From [Mycobacterium] zoologicum (GTDB taxonomy: Bacteria; Actinomycetota; Actinomycetes; Mycobacteriales; Mycobacteriaceae): 64,000 nt of DNA. Each line of letters begins with the position of its first letter. Position 1 is the first letter of the stretch. A model generated the notes under the pieces. That model made no database searches. It had not been told where the DNA came from and saw only the letters and a list, made by a program, of their open reading frames with translations. The stretch spans positions 1,161,052 to 1,225,051 of the forward strand of contig NZ_CP083985.1 in assembly GCF_020172665.1 (NCBI RefSeq), in the 5' to 3' direction. Positions 9,056 to 17,466 of this stretch are shown here, one piece after another. Position numbers and translations under genes: made by a program.

Positions 9056-10330
9056 ATGTCCGCCCCGCTGGCTGATGTCGACCCCGACATCGCCGAGCTG
9101 CTCGGCAAGGAATTGGGGCGCCAGCGCGACACCCTGGAGATGATCGCCTCGGAGAACTTCGTGCCGCGGGCGGTACTGCAGGCGCACGGCAGCGTGCTGA
9201 CCAACAAGTACGCCGAGGGCCTGCCCGGCCGGCGCTACTACGGCGGGTGCGAGCACGTCGACGTGGTGGAGAACATCGCCCGCGACCGCGCCAAGGAATT
9301 GTTCGGCGCCGACTTCGCCAACGTGCAGCCGCACTCCGGGGCCCAGGCCAACGCCGCGGTCTTGCAGGCCCTGATGGAGCCCGGCGACCGGCTGCTCGGC
9401 CTGGACCTGGCCAACGGCGGACACCTGACCCACGGGATGCGGCTGAACTTCTCCGGCAAGCTCTACGAGAACGCCTTCTACGGCGTGGACGCGGTCAGCC
9501 ACCGCATCGACATGGACGTGGTGCGCGCGCAGGCGTTGGAGTTCAAGCCGAAGGTGATCGTCGCCGGCTGGTCGGCCTACCCGCGCATCCTGGACTTCGA
9601 GGCGTTCGCCTCGATCGCCGCCGAGGTGGGGGCCACGCTGTGGGTGGACATGGCGCACTTCGCCGGCCTGGTGGCCGCGGGGCTGCACCCCTCGCCGGTG
9701 CCGCACGCCCAGATCGTCTCGACCACCGTGCACAAGACCCTCGGTGGCCCGCGCTCCGGGCTGATCGTCGGCAAGAAGGAATTCGCCAAGCAGATCAACT
9801 CGGCGGTCTTCCCGGGACAGCAGGGCGGCCCGCTGATGCACGTCATCGCCGCCAAGGCCGTCGCGCTCAAGATCGCCGGCACGCCCGAGTTCGCCGAGCG
9901 TCAGCAGCGGGTGCTCTCCGGCGCGAAGATCCTCGCCGACCGGCTTCTTGCCGCCGACGTCGCCAAGGCCGGGGTGTCGGTGGTAAGCGGTGGCACCGAC
10001 GTGCACCTGGTGCTGGTCGATCTGCGTGACTCGCCGCTGGACGGTCAGATGGCCGAGGACCTGCTGCACGAGGTCGGAATCACCGTCAACCGCAACGCCG
10101 TCCCGAACGACCCGCGGCCGCCGATGGTCACCTCGGGGCTTCGGGTGGGCACTCCGGCGCTGGCCTCGCGCGGCTTCGGCGACGCGGAGTTCACCGAGGT
10201 CGCCGACGTCATCGCCACCGCGCTGGCGGCCGGCTCGGCAGCGGATGTACCGGCGCTGCGGGCCCGGGTCACCAAGCTGGCGCAGGACTTCCCGCTGTAC
10301 GACGGCCTGGAGGACTGGAAGCTCGTTTAG
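9056..10330 (+). CDS. glyA: Serine hydroxymethyltransferase
   Basis: GlyA interconverts serine and glycine with tetrahydrofolate, feeding one-carbon metabolism. The PLP lysine sits in [16 protein letters not shown], and the family blocks [25 protein letters not shown] and [13 protein letters not shown] are intact. The ATG at 9056 gives the [16 protein letters not shown]-terminus known from M. tuberculosis GlyA1. A GTG at 9023, which overlaps the upstream stop codon as GTGA, would add 11 residues and is a real alternative because neither start has a clear Shine-Dalgarno sequence. The product is cytosolic, about 424 aa. Confidence 0.95.
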   Translation: MSAPLADVDPDIAELLGKELGRQRDTLEMIASENFVPRAVLQAHGSVLTNKYAEGLPGRRYYGGCEHVDVVENIARDRAKELFGADFANVQPHSGAQANAAVLQALMEPGDRLLGLDLANGGHLTHGMRLNFSGKLYENAFYGVDAVSHRIDMDVVRAQALEFKPKVIVAGWSAYPRILDFEAFASIAAEVGATLWVDMAHFAGLVAAGLHPSPVPHAQIVSTTVHKTLGGPRSGLIVGKKEFAKQINSAVFPGQQGGPLMHVIAAKAVALKIAGTPEFAERQQRVLSGAKILADRLLAADVAKAGVSVVSGGTDVHLVLVDLRDSPLDGQMAEDLLHEVGITVNRNAVPNDPRPPMVTSGLRVGTPALASRGFGDAEFTEVADVIATALAAGSAADVPALRARVTKLAQDFPLYDGLEDWKLV

Positions 10331-10361
10331 GGCAGGGTTTGACACGCCCGGCGTGCCCGAG

Positions 10362-10392
10362 TTGACAAGATAGTGTGAATTCGGGTTACAGT
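10362..10392 (+). promoter_or_regulatory. Candidate SigA-type promoter for desA2
   Basis: TTGACA at 10362-10367 matches a -35 consensus, and TACAGT at 10387-10392 resembles a mycobacterial -10 box, 8 bases before the desA2 ATG. The 19-base spacer is slightly long. The close -10 would give an almost leaderless transcript. Confidence 0.45.
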
Positions 10393-10399
10393 AACTTTC

Positions 10400-11227
10400 A
10401 TGGCTGAACGTCCTGTTGCTAATGCGCTGATCCGCGAGCTGGAGCCGGTGGTCGACGCGAACCTGGTCCGGCACATCGACACCGTCGACCCGTGGTTCGC
10501 GCACGACTACGTGCCGTTCGAGCAGGGACGCAACTTCGCCTTCCTGGGCGGCACGGATTGGGACCCGTCGCAGGTCTCGCTGCCCAAGGTGATCGCCGAA
10601 GCCTGCGAGATCCTGCTCGTCGAGAAGGACAGCCTGGCCGGCTACCACCGTGAGCTTGTCGAGCACTTCATCCTCGAAGACAAGTGGGGCCGCTGGATCG
10701 GCCGCTGGACCGCCGAGGAGCACCTGCACGCCATCGCGCTGCGGGAGTACCTGATGGTGACCCGCGACATCGACCCCGACGCCAACGAGCGGGTCCGGAT
10801 GGAGCACGTGCAGAAGGGCTACCGCGCCGACCACTTCAGCCAGGTCGAGACGCTGGTGTTCATGGCCTTCTACGAGAGCGCCTGCGCCGAGTTCTGCCGC
10901 AACCTGGCCGACAAGACCGAGGAGCCGGTGCTCAAGGGGCTGATCGGCCGGATCGCCGCCGACGAGGAGCGCCACGAGGAATTCTTCGCCAACCTGGTCA
11001 CGCACTGCCTGGACTTCGTGCCCGAGGAGACGGTGGCCGCCATCGCCGCCCGGGCCGCCGACGTCAAAGTCGTCGGCGCCGAGATCGACGCCTATGCCGA
11101 CCGGCAGGCCGGGATCGCCGAAGCCGGCATCTTCGGACCCGACCAATTGCGACGGGTGGTCTCCGACCGGATCAGCGCGTGGGGGCTGGCCGCGAACCCC
11201 GATCTCAAGGGCTTCGCCATCAGCTGA
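10400..11227 (+). CDS. desA2: Acyl-ACP desaturase-like protein DesA2
   Basis: This 275-aa member of the acyl-ACP desaturase family has the same length as M. tuberculosis DesA2 (Rv1094). Di-iron-type motifs are present: EKDSLAGYHRELVEHF near residue 75, TAEEHLHAIALREYL near 105, and the ADEERHEEFF motif near 190. DesA proteins introduce double bonds into long acyl chains on the acyl carrier protein, supplying mycolate and membrane lipid precursors. Whether DesA2 is itself a full desaturase is debated in the literature. It sits between glyA and phoH2, as in M. tuberculosis. Confidence 0.92.
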   Translation: MAERPVANALIRELEPVVDANLVRHIDTVDPWFAHDYVPFEQGRNFAFLGGTDWDPSQVSLPKVIAEACEILLVEKDSLAGYHRELVEHFILEDKWGRWIGRWTAEEHLHAIALREYLMVTRDIDPDANERVRMEHVQKGYRADHFSQVETLVFMAFYESACAEFCRNLADKTEEPVLKGLIGRIAADEERHEEFFANLVTHCLDFVPEETVAAIAARAADVKVVGAEIDAYADRQAGIAEAGIFGPDQLRRVVSDRISAWGLAANPDLKGFAIS

Positions 11228-11236
11228 TTTGCTCCG

Positions 11237-11255
11237 GCGCGCCTGCGCGGCGCGC
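11237..11255 (+). terminator. GC-rich hairpin after desA2
   Basis: GCGCGCC (11237-11243) and GGCGCGC (11249-11255) form a perfect 7-bp stem with a 5-base loop, 9 bases after the desA2 stop. There is no U-tract, so it would be a non-canonical terminator or an RNA-processing structure. Confidence 0.35.
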
Positions 11256-11284
11256 ATGCGTCGACGGGGGTACCGTCGCACTCG

Positions 11285-11422
11285 ATGGCTAGCCACATGC
11301 TCTGCTGTCTAGGCGGCACCACCGGTCGTGAACACGACAGACCGGCCCTGGTCTTGGTGCTGTCTCACCCCGTCGAATTGCTCGCGCGGGGTCGCGCGGG
11401 CCTGCACCCGCTGGAGCGCTGA
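11285..11422 (+). CDS. phoAT: Small PhoAT-like antitoxin candidate
   Basis: A 45-codon frame runs from an ATG at 11285 to a TGA at 11420-11422, one base before the phoH2 GTG. The product begins [15 protein letters not shown], continues through [18 protein letters not shown] and ends GLHPLER. In mycobacteria, phoH2 is preceded by a very small gene, phoAT, reported to act as the antitoxin of the PIN-domain protein PhoH2. Position, size and tight coupling fit that gene exactly. An in-frame ATG at 11297 is an alternative start. Identity rests on context, not on recalled sequence. Confidence 0.62.
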   Translation: MASHMLCCLGGTTGREHDRPALVLVLSHPVELLARGRAGLHPLER

Positions 11423-11423
11423 A

Positions 11424-12731
11424 GTGCCTGAAATCCGGACGTACGTGCTCGACACCTCCGTGTTGCTGTCGGACCCGTGGGCCTGTGCCCGGTTCGCCGA
11501 ACACGAAGTCGTGGTTCCGCTGGTGGTGATCAGTGAGTTGGAGGCCAAACGTCACCACCATGAGCTGGGTTGGTTCGCGCGCCAGGCGCTGCGCATCTTC
11601 GACGACATGCGACTGGAGCACGGACGGCTCGATCAGCCCATTCCCGTTGGGACGCAGGGCGGTACGCTGCACGTCGAGCTCAACCACAGCGACCCCGCTG
11701 TATTGCCGACCGGATTCCGTTCCGACAGCAACGACTCCCGGATCCTGACCTGCGCCGCCAACCTCGCCGCAGAGGGACGGCGAGTCACGTTGGTGAGCAA
11801 GGATATTCCGCTGCGAGTCAAGGCCGCTGCGCTCGGCCTGGCCGCCGACGAGTACCACGCCCAGGACGTCGTGGTCTCCGGCTGGACCGGGATGGATGAG
11901 GTCGAGGCGTCCGTCGACGACATCGACGCCCTGTTCGGCGAGGGTGAGATCGACCTGGCCGCTGCGCGGGATCTGCCGTGCCACACCGGAATCCGGCTAC
12001 TCGCCGGTGCCTCGCACGCACTGGGCCGGGTCAATGCCGCCAAGCGGGTGCAGCTGGTCCGCGGCGACCGGGAGGTGTTCGGGCTGCGCGGGCGCTCCGC
12101 GGAGCAGCGAGTGGCACTGGACCTGCTGCTCGACGAATCGGTGGGCATCGTCTCACTCGGCGGTAAGGCCGGCACCGGCAAGTCCGCCCTGGCGCTGTGC
12201 GCCGGCCTGGAAGCCGTGCTGGAACGGCGCGCCCAGCGCAAGGTGGTGGTGTTCCGACCGCTGTATGCCGTCGGCGGCCAGGAGCTGGGCTACCTGCCGG
12301 GCAGCGAGAACGAGAAGATGGGGCCGTGGGCCCAGGCAGTGTTCGACACCCTCGAAGGTCTGGCCAGCCCGGCGGTGCTCGAAGAGGTGCTCTCCCGCGG
12401 GATGCTGGAAGTGTTGCCGCTGACCCACATTCGAGGCCGCTCCCTGCACGACTCGTTCGTGATCGTCGACGAGGCCCAGTCGCTGGAACGCAACGTGCTT
12501 CTGACCGTACTGTCCCGGCTGGGCACGGGGTCGCGGGTGGTGCTCACCCACGACGTCGCCCAGCGCGACAACCTGCGCGTCGGCCGGCACGACGGGATCG
12601 CCGCGGTCATCGAGAAGCTCAAGGGCCACCCGCTGTTCGCCCACATCACACTGCTGCGCAGCGAGCGTTCGCCGATCGCCGCGCTGGTCACGGAAATGCT
12701 CGAGGAGATCAACCCAGAGTCGCTGCCCTGA
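11424..12731 (+). CDS. phoH2: PhoH2: PIN-domain RNase fused to PhoH ATPase
   Basis: This 435-aa protein has an N-terminal PIN domain with the usual acidic residues (Asp10 in YVLDTSVLL, Glu38 or Glu40, Asp104 in SNDSRIL, Asp127 in VSKDIPL), followed by a PhoH ATPase domain with Walker A GKAGTGKS at residues 247-254 and Walker B FVIVDEAQ. Mycobacterial PhoH2 is described as an ATP-dependent RNA helicase and RNase. The GTG at 11424 is chosen because it starts the PIN domain and follows the small upstream frame by one base; a longer in-frame ATG at 11328 would overlap that frame. Confidence 0.93.
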   Translation: MPEIRTYVLDTSVLLSDPWACARFAEHEVVVPLVVISELEAKRHHHELGWFARQALRIFDDMRLEHGRLDQPIPVGTQGGTLHVELNHSDPAVLPTGFRSDSNDSRILTCAANLAAEGRRVTLVSKDIPLRVKAAALGLAADEYHAQDVVVSGWTGMDEVEASVDDIDALFGEGEIDLAAARDLPCHTGIRLLAGASHALGRVNAAKRVQLVRGDREVFGLRGRSAEQRVALDLLLDESVGIVSLGGKAGTGKSALALCAGLEAVLERRAQRKVVVFRPLYAVGGQELGYLPGSENEKMGPWAQAVFDTLEGLASPAVLEEVLSRGMLEVLPLTHIRGRSLHDSFVIVDEAQSLERNVLLTVLSRLGTGSRVVLTHDVAQRDNLRVGRHDGIAAVIEKLKGHPLFAHITLLRSERSPIAALVTEMLEEINPESLP

Positions 12732-12751
12732 GCCCCCGGTAGGCTGCCGGG

Positions 12752-13600
12752 GTGGCAGAACGTGCGCGCATAGGTGTCGTGGCGATAGCTGTTGCGGTGC
12801 TCGGCGCCTGCACCAGCCATGTACACGAGGCGTTGGCCGAACCGGTGGACTGCGCCGTCGTCAAGTGCGTGGCGCTGACGTTCGACGACGGCCCGTCGCC
12901 GTATACCGATCGGCTGCTGGGGATCTTGAACGATGCCGGGGCCCGCGCGACGTTCTTCCTGATCGGCAACAAGGTGGCGGACAACCCGGCTACCGCGAGG
13001 CGGATCGCCGAGGCCGGGATGCAGATCGGCAGCCACACCTGGGAACACCCGAACATGACCACGATCCCGGCCGGGGATGTGCCCGCGCAGTTCTCGAAGG
13101 CCAACGACGCGATCGCCTCGGCCACAGGGGTTAAGCCGACGCTGTGGCGCCCACCCGGCGGGCTCACCGACGACGCGGTGAACGCCCGGGCGGCCGAATT
13201 CGGCCTGGCCGGGGTCCTCTGGGATGTCATCCCATTCGACTGGATCAACGACGCCGATATCGCCGCCAGCCGCTACATGCTGATGACCCAGATCAAGCCC
13301 GGATCGGTGGTGCTGTTCCACGACACCTACTCATCCACCGTCGACCTGGTGTACCAGTTCCTGCCGGTGCTCAAAGCCAATGGCTACCACATGGTTACGG
13401 TCAGCGAGCTGCTCGGCCCGCGCGCACCGGGCAGCGTCTACGGCAGCCGGGACAACGGCCCGCCGGTCAACGAGTTGCACGACATCCCGGCCGCGGACAT
13501 CCCGTCGTTGCCGGCGACACCGTCGCCGCCGCCGATGCCGAACTTGCCGATCACCGACATTCCCGGGGCGAATTCGGGGGGACCGAACAACGGGGCGTGA
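12752..13600 (+). CDS. Polysaccharide deacetylase (NodB domain) lipoprotein
   Basis: A GTG-started, 282-aa carbohydrate esterase family 4 protein with a hydrophobic signal segment ending in the lipobox VLGAC (Cys20), so it is probably a membrane-anchored lipoprotein. NodB motifs are intact: TFDDGPSPYT (catalytic base and metal Asp pair), SHTWEHPNM (metal His pair), RPPGG, and VVLFHDTY at the end of the barrel. It corresponds to Rv1096, reported to deacetylate peptidoglycan and contribute to lysozyme resistance. A Pro-rich tail (ATPSPPPMPNLP) follows the domain. The gap to phoH2 is only 20 bases. Confidence 0.9.
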   Translation: MAERARIGVVAIAVAVLGACTSHVHEALAEPVDCAVVKCVALTFDDGPSPYTDRLLGILNDAGARATFFLIGNKVADNPATARRIAEAGMQIGSHTWEHPNMTTIPAGDVPAQFSKANDAIASATGVKPTLWRPPGGLTDDAVNARAAEFGLAGVLWDVIPFDWINDADIAASRYMLMTQIKPGSVVLFHDTYSSTVDLVYQFLPVLKANGYHMVTVSELLGPRAPGSVYGSRDNGPPVNELHDIPAADIPSLPATPSPPPMPNLPITDIPGANSGGPNNGA

Positions 13601-13603
13601 CGC

Positions 13604-13738
13604 TCATCGAGCGGGATCGTCGGCGACCTCGATCTCGCCGGCACCCGCCGCCGCCCGCAGTAGGTGGAAGTCGTCGTCTATCGCGCGCGACGGATATCGG
13701 CCGCCCAGACGACGAAGCGTGACAGAATCTGCATGCAT
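13604..13738 (-). CDS. Possible 44-aa protein, unknown
   Basis: A short reverse frame, beginning MHADSVTLRRLGGRYPSR and ending EIEVADDPAR, fills the gap between the deacetylase and alkyl sulfatase genes and overlaps the sulfatase start by 2 bases. The composition looks like real mycobacterial coding sequence (mostly G or C at third positions, mixed charged residues), but no domain is recognised. It may instead be the tail of a lost gene. Low confidence. Confidence 0.28.
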   Translation of the reverse strand: MHADSVTLRRLGGRYPSRAIDDDFHLLRAAAGAGEIEVADDPAR

Positions 13739-15761
13739 GACTGATTTCACCAGGCGTGCAATTCTCGGTCGATTTGCTGCCGTCGGCGTTACCGCCGCGG
13801 CCGCCTCCGCGCTGACGTCGGCGTGTGAGGGCAACCAAGTCGGTGGCTCGATAACTACCGACAACAAGGTCAAGCCGGCGACGGAGGCGACCAAGGCCGC
13901 CAACAACAAGGTGCGCGATTCGCTGCCGTTCAACGACCGCGGCGACTTCGAGGATGCCCAGCGCAATCTCGTCGCCCGTCCCGACACCCTGACCATCACC
14001 GACGCCGACGGCAAGGTCGTCTGGGATCTGGAGAGCTACAAGAAGTTCATCGCCGACGACAAGCCGGCACCCGATACCGTCAACCCCAGCCTGTGGCGCA
14101 ACGCGCAGCTGTGCATGAACTACGGCCTGTTCAAGGTCGTCGACCGCATCTACCAGGTGCGCGGCTACGACCTGTCGAACATTACCTTCATCCAGGGTGA
14201 CACCGGCTGGATCGTGTTCGACACGCTGATCTCGCCCGAGACGGCCAAGGCCGCGCTGGATCTGGTGAATCAGCATCTCGGGGAGAAGCCCATCGTCGCC
14301 GTCGTACACAGCCACTCCCACACCGACCACTACGGCGGGGTGCGCGGGATCATCGCCCAGCAGGACGTCGACTCCGGCAAGGTCAAGGTCATCGCGCCGG
14401 TGAACTTCGTCGAGGACGTCGTCGACGAGAACGTGATCGCCGGCAACGCGATGTCGCGACGCGCGGTCTACATGTACGGTGCCCTGCTGCCCCGTGATCC
14501 CGCTGGCGGGGTGAACGCCGGTCTGGGGCAGACGATCTCGACCGGAAAGCCGACCTTGGTCATTCCGACCGACATCGTCTCCACGACCGGAACGAAACTG
14601 ACCGTCGACGGTGTCGAGATGGTGTTCCAGATGACGCCCGGCACCGAGGCGCCCACCGAGATGAACACGTTCTTCCCGCAGTTCAAAGCGATGTGGATGG
14701 CGGAGAACACCACCAACACCATGCACAACCTGCTCACGCTGCGCGGCGCGCAGGTGCGCAACCCGCTGATCTGGGCGGCATTCATCGACGAGACCATCCG
14801 GCTCTACGGCGCGCAGACCGAGGTGAAGTTCCAGAGCCACCACTGGCCGATGTGGGGCAACGCCAAGATCATCGACTACTTCAAGCGTCAGCGCGATCTG
14901 TACAAATACACCCACGACCAGTCGGTGCGGTTGATGAACCAGGGCCTGATCGGCTCGGAGATCGCCGAAGAGATCTCACTGCCCCCCGAACTGAACGACT
15001 TCTGGCCGGGCCGCGGCTACTACGGCACGCTCAGGCACAATTCCCGTGCGGTGTATCAGCGCTACATGGGCTGGTATGACGGCAATCCCTCGGACCTGGA
15101 CGACCTGCCACCGGCCGACGCCGCCACCAAATACATCGAGTACATGGGTGGCGAGAACGCGGTGTTGAAGAGGGTCAAGGGCGATATCGACTCCGGCAAT
15201 TACCGTTGGGCCGCAATGGTGCTCAAGCACGTCGTCTTCGCCAACCCGGACAGCGTCGCCGGCAAGAACCTGCTGGCCGACTGCTATGAGCAACTCGGCT
15301 ACCAGGCCGAGTCCGGCCCGTGGCGTGCGGAGTACCTGCAGGGGGCGTACGAACTGCGCAACGGAGTGCCGGACGTCGCCGCCACCGATACCGTCAGCCC
15401 GGACACCATCCGGGCCATGCCGCCGGAGAAGTTGTTCGACTATCTCGCGGTGCGCCTCAACGGGCCGAAGGCGGCGGGCAAGAAGATCACCCTCAACATG
15501 AAGTTCACCGATCTGAAATCCGAATACGGACTGACGGTCGAGAACGGTGTGCTGAACTACGCGCCCGAGCCGGTGGCCGGCGCCGACGCCGACCTCACCT
15601 TGACCAAGGCAACCCTCGACGACATCGAGCTCAAGAACGTCAGCCTGGATGAGGCCATCGCGACCAAGAAGATCACCATCGACGGCAATCGGGGCGCCTT
15701 CGACGAGTTCATGGGGCTGCTGGACACCTTCCCGTTCTGGTTCAACATCGTCACGCCCTGA
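13737..15761 (+). CDS. Linear alkyl sulfatase, metallo-beta-lactamase fold (SdsA1-like)
   Basis: The 674-aa protein begins with a twin-arginine signal (TRRAILGRF) and an Ala-rich h-region ending TSAC, so it is exported by Tat and perhaps lipidated. The catalytic metallo-beta-lactamase motif HSHTDH spans residues 193-198 (His193, His195, Asp197, His198). A central dimerisation region (the PELNDFWPGRGYYGTLRHN and YIEYMGGE segments) and a C-terminal SCP2-like domain (from about residue 550) complete the SdsA1/alkylsulfatase architecture. It should hydrolyse primary or secondary alkyl sulfates to alcohol and sulfate. The ATG at 13737 is chosen because it begins the Tat signal. It is followed by IS-associated DNA. 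Confidence 0.92.
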   Translation: MTDFTRRAILGRFAAVGVTAAAASALTSACEGNQVGGSITTDNKVKPATEATKAANNKVRDSLPFNDRGDFEDAQRNLVARPDTLTITDADGKVVWDLESYKKFIADDKPAPDTVNPSLWRNAQLCMNYGLFKVVDRIYQVRGYDLSNITFIQGDTGWIVFDTLISPETAKAALDLVNQHLGEKPIVAVVHSHSHTDHYGGVRGIIAQQDVDSGKVKVIAPVNFVEDVVDENVIAGNAMSRRAVYMYGALLPRDPAGGVNAGLGQTISTGKPTLVIPTDIVSTTGTKLTVDGVEMVFQMTPGTEAPTEMNTFFPQFKAMWMAENTTNTMHNLLTLRGAQVRNPLIWAAFIDETIRLYGAQTEVKFQSHHWPMWGNAKIIDYFKRQRDLYKYTHDQSVRLMNQGLIGSEIAEEISLPPELNDFWPGRGYYGTLRHNSRAVYQRYMGWYDGNPSDLDDLPPADAATKYIEYMGGENAVLKRVKGDIDSGNYRWAAMVLKHVVFANPDSVAGKNLLADCYEQLGYQAESGPWRAEYLQGAYELRNGVPDVAATDTVSPDTIRAMPPEKLFDYLAVRLNGPKAAGKKITLNMKFTDLKSEYGLTVENGVLNYAPEPVAGADADLTLTKATLDDIELKNVSLDEAIATKKITIDGNRGAFDEFMGLLDTFPFWFNIVTP

Positions 15762-16196
15762 TCCCGGGGGAGTCTGTCGTCAAGTTGCCTCATGTCATCC
15801 CTGAAGGGGTGGGGTTCTGTCAAGGCGTTGGTGACCAGGTAATTTGCTGATTTTCGGCCTCCGTGTGGGCGGCATCGGGTAAGGGCCGGGGTCAAGACGC
15901 AGCGCCCGCAGCGTGAGCGAGGACGAACGGTCTTGATGCCGGACCGTGCCGATGCATACTTCGGCGGATGCCGGAAGATCAGCGGCGCGAGTGTGGTTGT
16001 GGGCCTTCTCCAACTGTGATGGTGTGCAGGTACTTTGGGGCAGGGCCGGACTTTTCCGGCTGCCGGTCATCCCTTCGCCCAGCTGTGGTGGGCATGGAGC
16101 GGTGCGGTAGCAACACGCGGGGTCAATCAAGAGGGCGACCACGCCGTTGGGGGGTCAGACAAAATAGCGACCGCGCACGTGTTGCGTCCGGAGTGC
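15762..16196. other. Non-coding, structured flank of the IS110 element
   Basis: No convincing gene is seen in these 435 bases. Structures present are an inverted pair TCAAGAC (15892-15898) / GTCTTGA (15930-15936), a 6-bp hairpin GCCGGA/TCCGGC with a 4-base loop at 16045-16060, and the direct repeat pair at 16119-16172. The reverse strand is open for about 115 codons across 15795-16142, but that product is compositionally odd and not recognised. The stretch is probably IS-derived. Confidence 0.45.
16119..16172. repeat. Two 22-bp direct repeats near the transposase 3' end
   Basis: GGGGTCA-N9-GCGACC occurs at 16119-16140 and again at 16151-16172, 32 bases apart, with 17 of 22 positions identical. 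Each copy also has GGTC/GACC ends in inverted orientation. The second copy ends 24 bases beyond the transposase stop. The pair could be transposase or bridge-RNA related end sequences, or a relic of a neighbouring element. Confidence 0.5.
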
Positions 16197-17225
16197 TCAC
16201 GCCGCCCGGGCTTTGTCGAGCGCGCGGATGTGTCCGTCGCGCAGTCCGTAGTAGACCAGTGTGAGCAGTTTGCGTGCCGCGGCAACCTTGGCGATGTTCT
16301 TGCCGCGGCGAGCTTCGATACGGTCCTTGTCGGCCGCGATCTTGGCCGTCGTTGGGTGGCGCTGCACCGCCTCGATCGTCGCCCACCGAACCAGCTTGGA
16401 GCCTTGTTTGGTGATATGCCCGCGATGCACGACAGTGTCGGACTCGCGGTGGCGCGGGGTCAGCCCGGCCCAGGAGCAGAGTTGGGCCGGACCGGTGAAG
16501 CGACCGACGTCACCGATCTCGGCGACGAACACTGCCGCCAGCACCGGTCCGATACCGGGCACCTGCTGGATGGCTTGATAGCCGCGGTCAGCGTTGAGCC
16601 GTTCGGCGATCAACGCGGCAAACCGTTCCTCGTGGCCATTGAGGGTATCGATCAATTCCAGCAGCGAGCGGACCCGTTCTGTGTAGGCGGGGCGCAGGGG
16701 CACCTTGGCCAGTCGTTTGCGGCCAGCAACGCCGAACAGATCCGACACCGCGATCAACACGCCGGCCTTGGCCAGCACGGCATGGACCTGGGCTTTGAGC
16801 CCGGATCGGATTGCGACCAGCTTGGCCCGGTAGCGCACCAGTTCGCGTAACTCGCGGGTGGTCGGTGGTGCGATCCAGGCCTCGGGCAGGCGACCCATCC
16901 GCAGCAGATCGGCCAGATCACCGGCGTCGCGCACGTCGTTTTTCACTCGTCGGTATCGAAACCCTTTGACTCCCAACGGGTGTGCCAGATGCACCTGCGC
17001 TCCGTGGGCTTGCAGCACATCGACCGCCCAGTACCAACCGTAGGTTGCTTCGAGCACCACCTCAGGGTCAGTGCCGGCGTCCTCGAGCTGCAGTCCCAAC
17101 GCGACTGGGTCGTTGACGATCCGTACTGCCGAGAGCTGCTCGCCGGACTCGGATTGGCGCACGATCACCGACCGCTGCCGATGCAGATCGATCCCGACGA
17201 ACTGCTTGCCGTCATACTCGTTCAT
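16197..17225 (-). CDS. IS110-family transposase (RNA-guided recombinase class)
   Basis: This 342-aa protein has the two-domain IS110 layout. The N-terminal RuvC-like DEDD set is Asp13 (VGIDLHRQ), Glu59 (VVLEATYGW), Asp100 and Asp103 (NDVRDAGDLADLLR). The C-terminal Transposase_20 domain (QVPGIGPVLAAVFVAEIG, SWAGLTPRHRESD) carries the probable nucleophile Ser276 in ITKQGSKLVRW. Spacing agrees closely with IS621, where a bridge RNA directs recombination. The ATG at 17225 has a GGGAGG Shine-Dalgarno sequence; an upstream in-frame ATG is less likely. It appears intact and may be active. Confidence 0.92.
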   Translation of the reverse strand: MNEYDGKQFVGIDLHRQRSVIVRQSESGEQLSAVRIVNDPVALGLQLEDAGTDPEVVLEATYGWYWAVDVLQAHGAQVHLAHPLGVKGFRYRRVKNDVRDAGDLADLLRMGRLPEAWIAPPTTRELRELVRYRAKLVAIRSGLKAQVHAVLAKAGVLIAVSDLFGVAGRKRLAKVPLRPAYTERVRSLLELIDTLNGHEERFAALIAERLNADRGYQAIQQVPGIGPVLAAVFVAEIGDVGRFTGPAQLCSWAGLTPRHRESDTVVHRGHITKQGSKLVRWATIEAVQRHPTTAKIAADKDRIEARRGKNIAKVAAARKLLTLVYYGLRDGHIRALDKARAA

Positions 17226-17226
17226 A

Positions 17227-17299
17227 GGGGCCTCCCATGATTCGTGGATAGTGAACACCCCCAGCATCCGCCGGGAACGCTACGAGGAGCGGAGGCCCC
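17227..17299 (-). ncRNA. Stem-loop over the transposase ribosome-binding site; bridge-RNA candidate region
   Basis: GGGGCCTCC (17227-17235) and GGAGGCCCC (17291-17299) are perfect 9-bp inverted repeats separated by 55 bases. On the transposase strand the second arm contains the GGGAGG Shine-Dalgarno sequence next to the ATG, so the stem would hide the ribosome-binding site. Further upstream lie the palindromes CGCATCAAGATGCG (17310-17323) and CACGTAGACGTG. In IS110-group elements the bridge RNA is encoded just upstream of the transposase, so this structured stretch is the natural candidate. The RNA itself is inferred. Confidence 0.35.
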
Positions 17300-17313
17300 G
17301 CCCCTTCATCGCA

Positions 17314-17466
17314 TCAAGATGCGCGCGTAGCACGGTTCGTTGCCTCACGTAGACGTGCGCGCTTGTTGATTTGGGGTTCAGCGGCGGGGCCGGCCTTGGT
17401 GGTGGTCAGGGTGAACAGCTGGGTCGTTAACGCCTGAATCTGGCGTTGGGTCCACCGCGCCGCCCA
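17314..17466 (-). pseudogene. Coding-like fragment directly after the MFS stop
   Basis: Fifty codons without a start codon follow the MFS permease TGA in the same frame (WAARWTQRQIQALTTQLF.., ending REATNRATRAS) and stop at 17314. The composition looks like protein (Gln/Thr/Arg/Lys-rich, helix-like), unlike the Gly/Ser-rich tail of the permease before the stop. It is probably the C-terminal remnant of a gene cut by the IS or by rearrangement. The family is not recognised. Confidence 0.35.

Larger units (their letters stand above)
16119..17330 (-). mobile_element. IS110-family insertion sequence (limits approximate)
   Basis: The element consists of an IS110-type transposase with structured non-coding DNA on both sides. 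IS110 elements usually lack terminal inverted repeats and target duplications, so the true ends cannot be set by eye; the given limits are the outermost repeat-like features seen. It separates the alkyl sulfatase gene from the MFS/fum block, where M. tuberculosis has no such element. Confidence 0.5.

Noticed and set aside
9003..9056. Possible riboswitch or long leader for glyA
   Set aside because: There is almost no untranslated space between the DUF885 stop and glyA, and no recognisable aptamer.
15795..16142. 115-codon reverse frame as a real IS-encoded protein
   Set aside because: Composition is Pro/Thr/Arg-rich without a domain, no ribosome-binding site is evident, and the DNA carries repeats and hairpins, so it is treated as non-coding.
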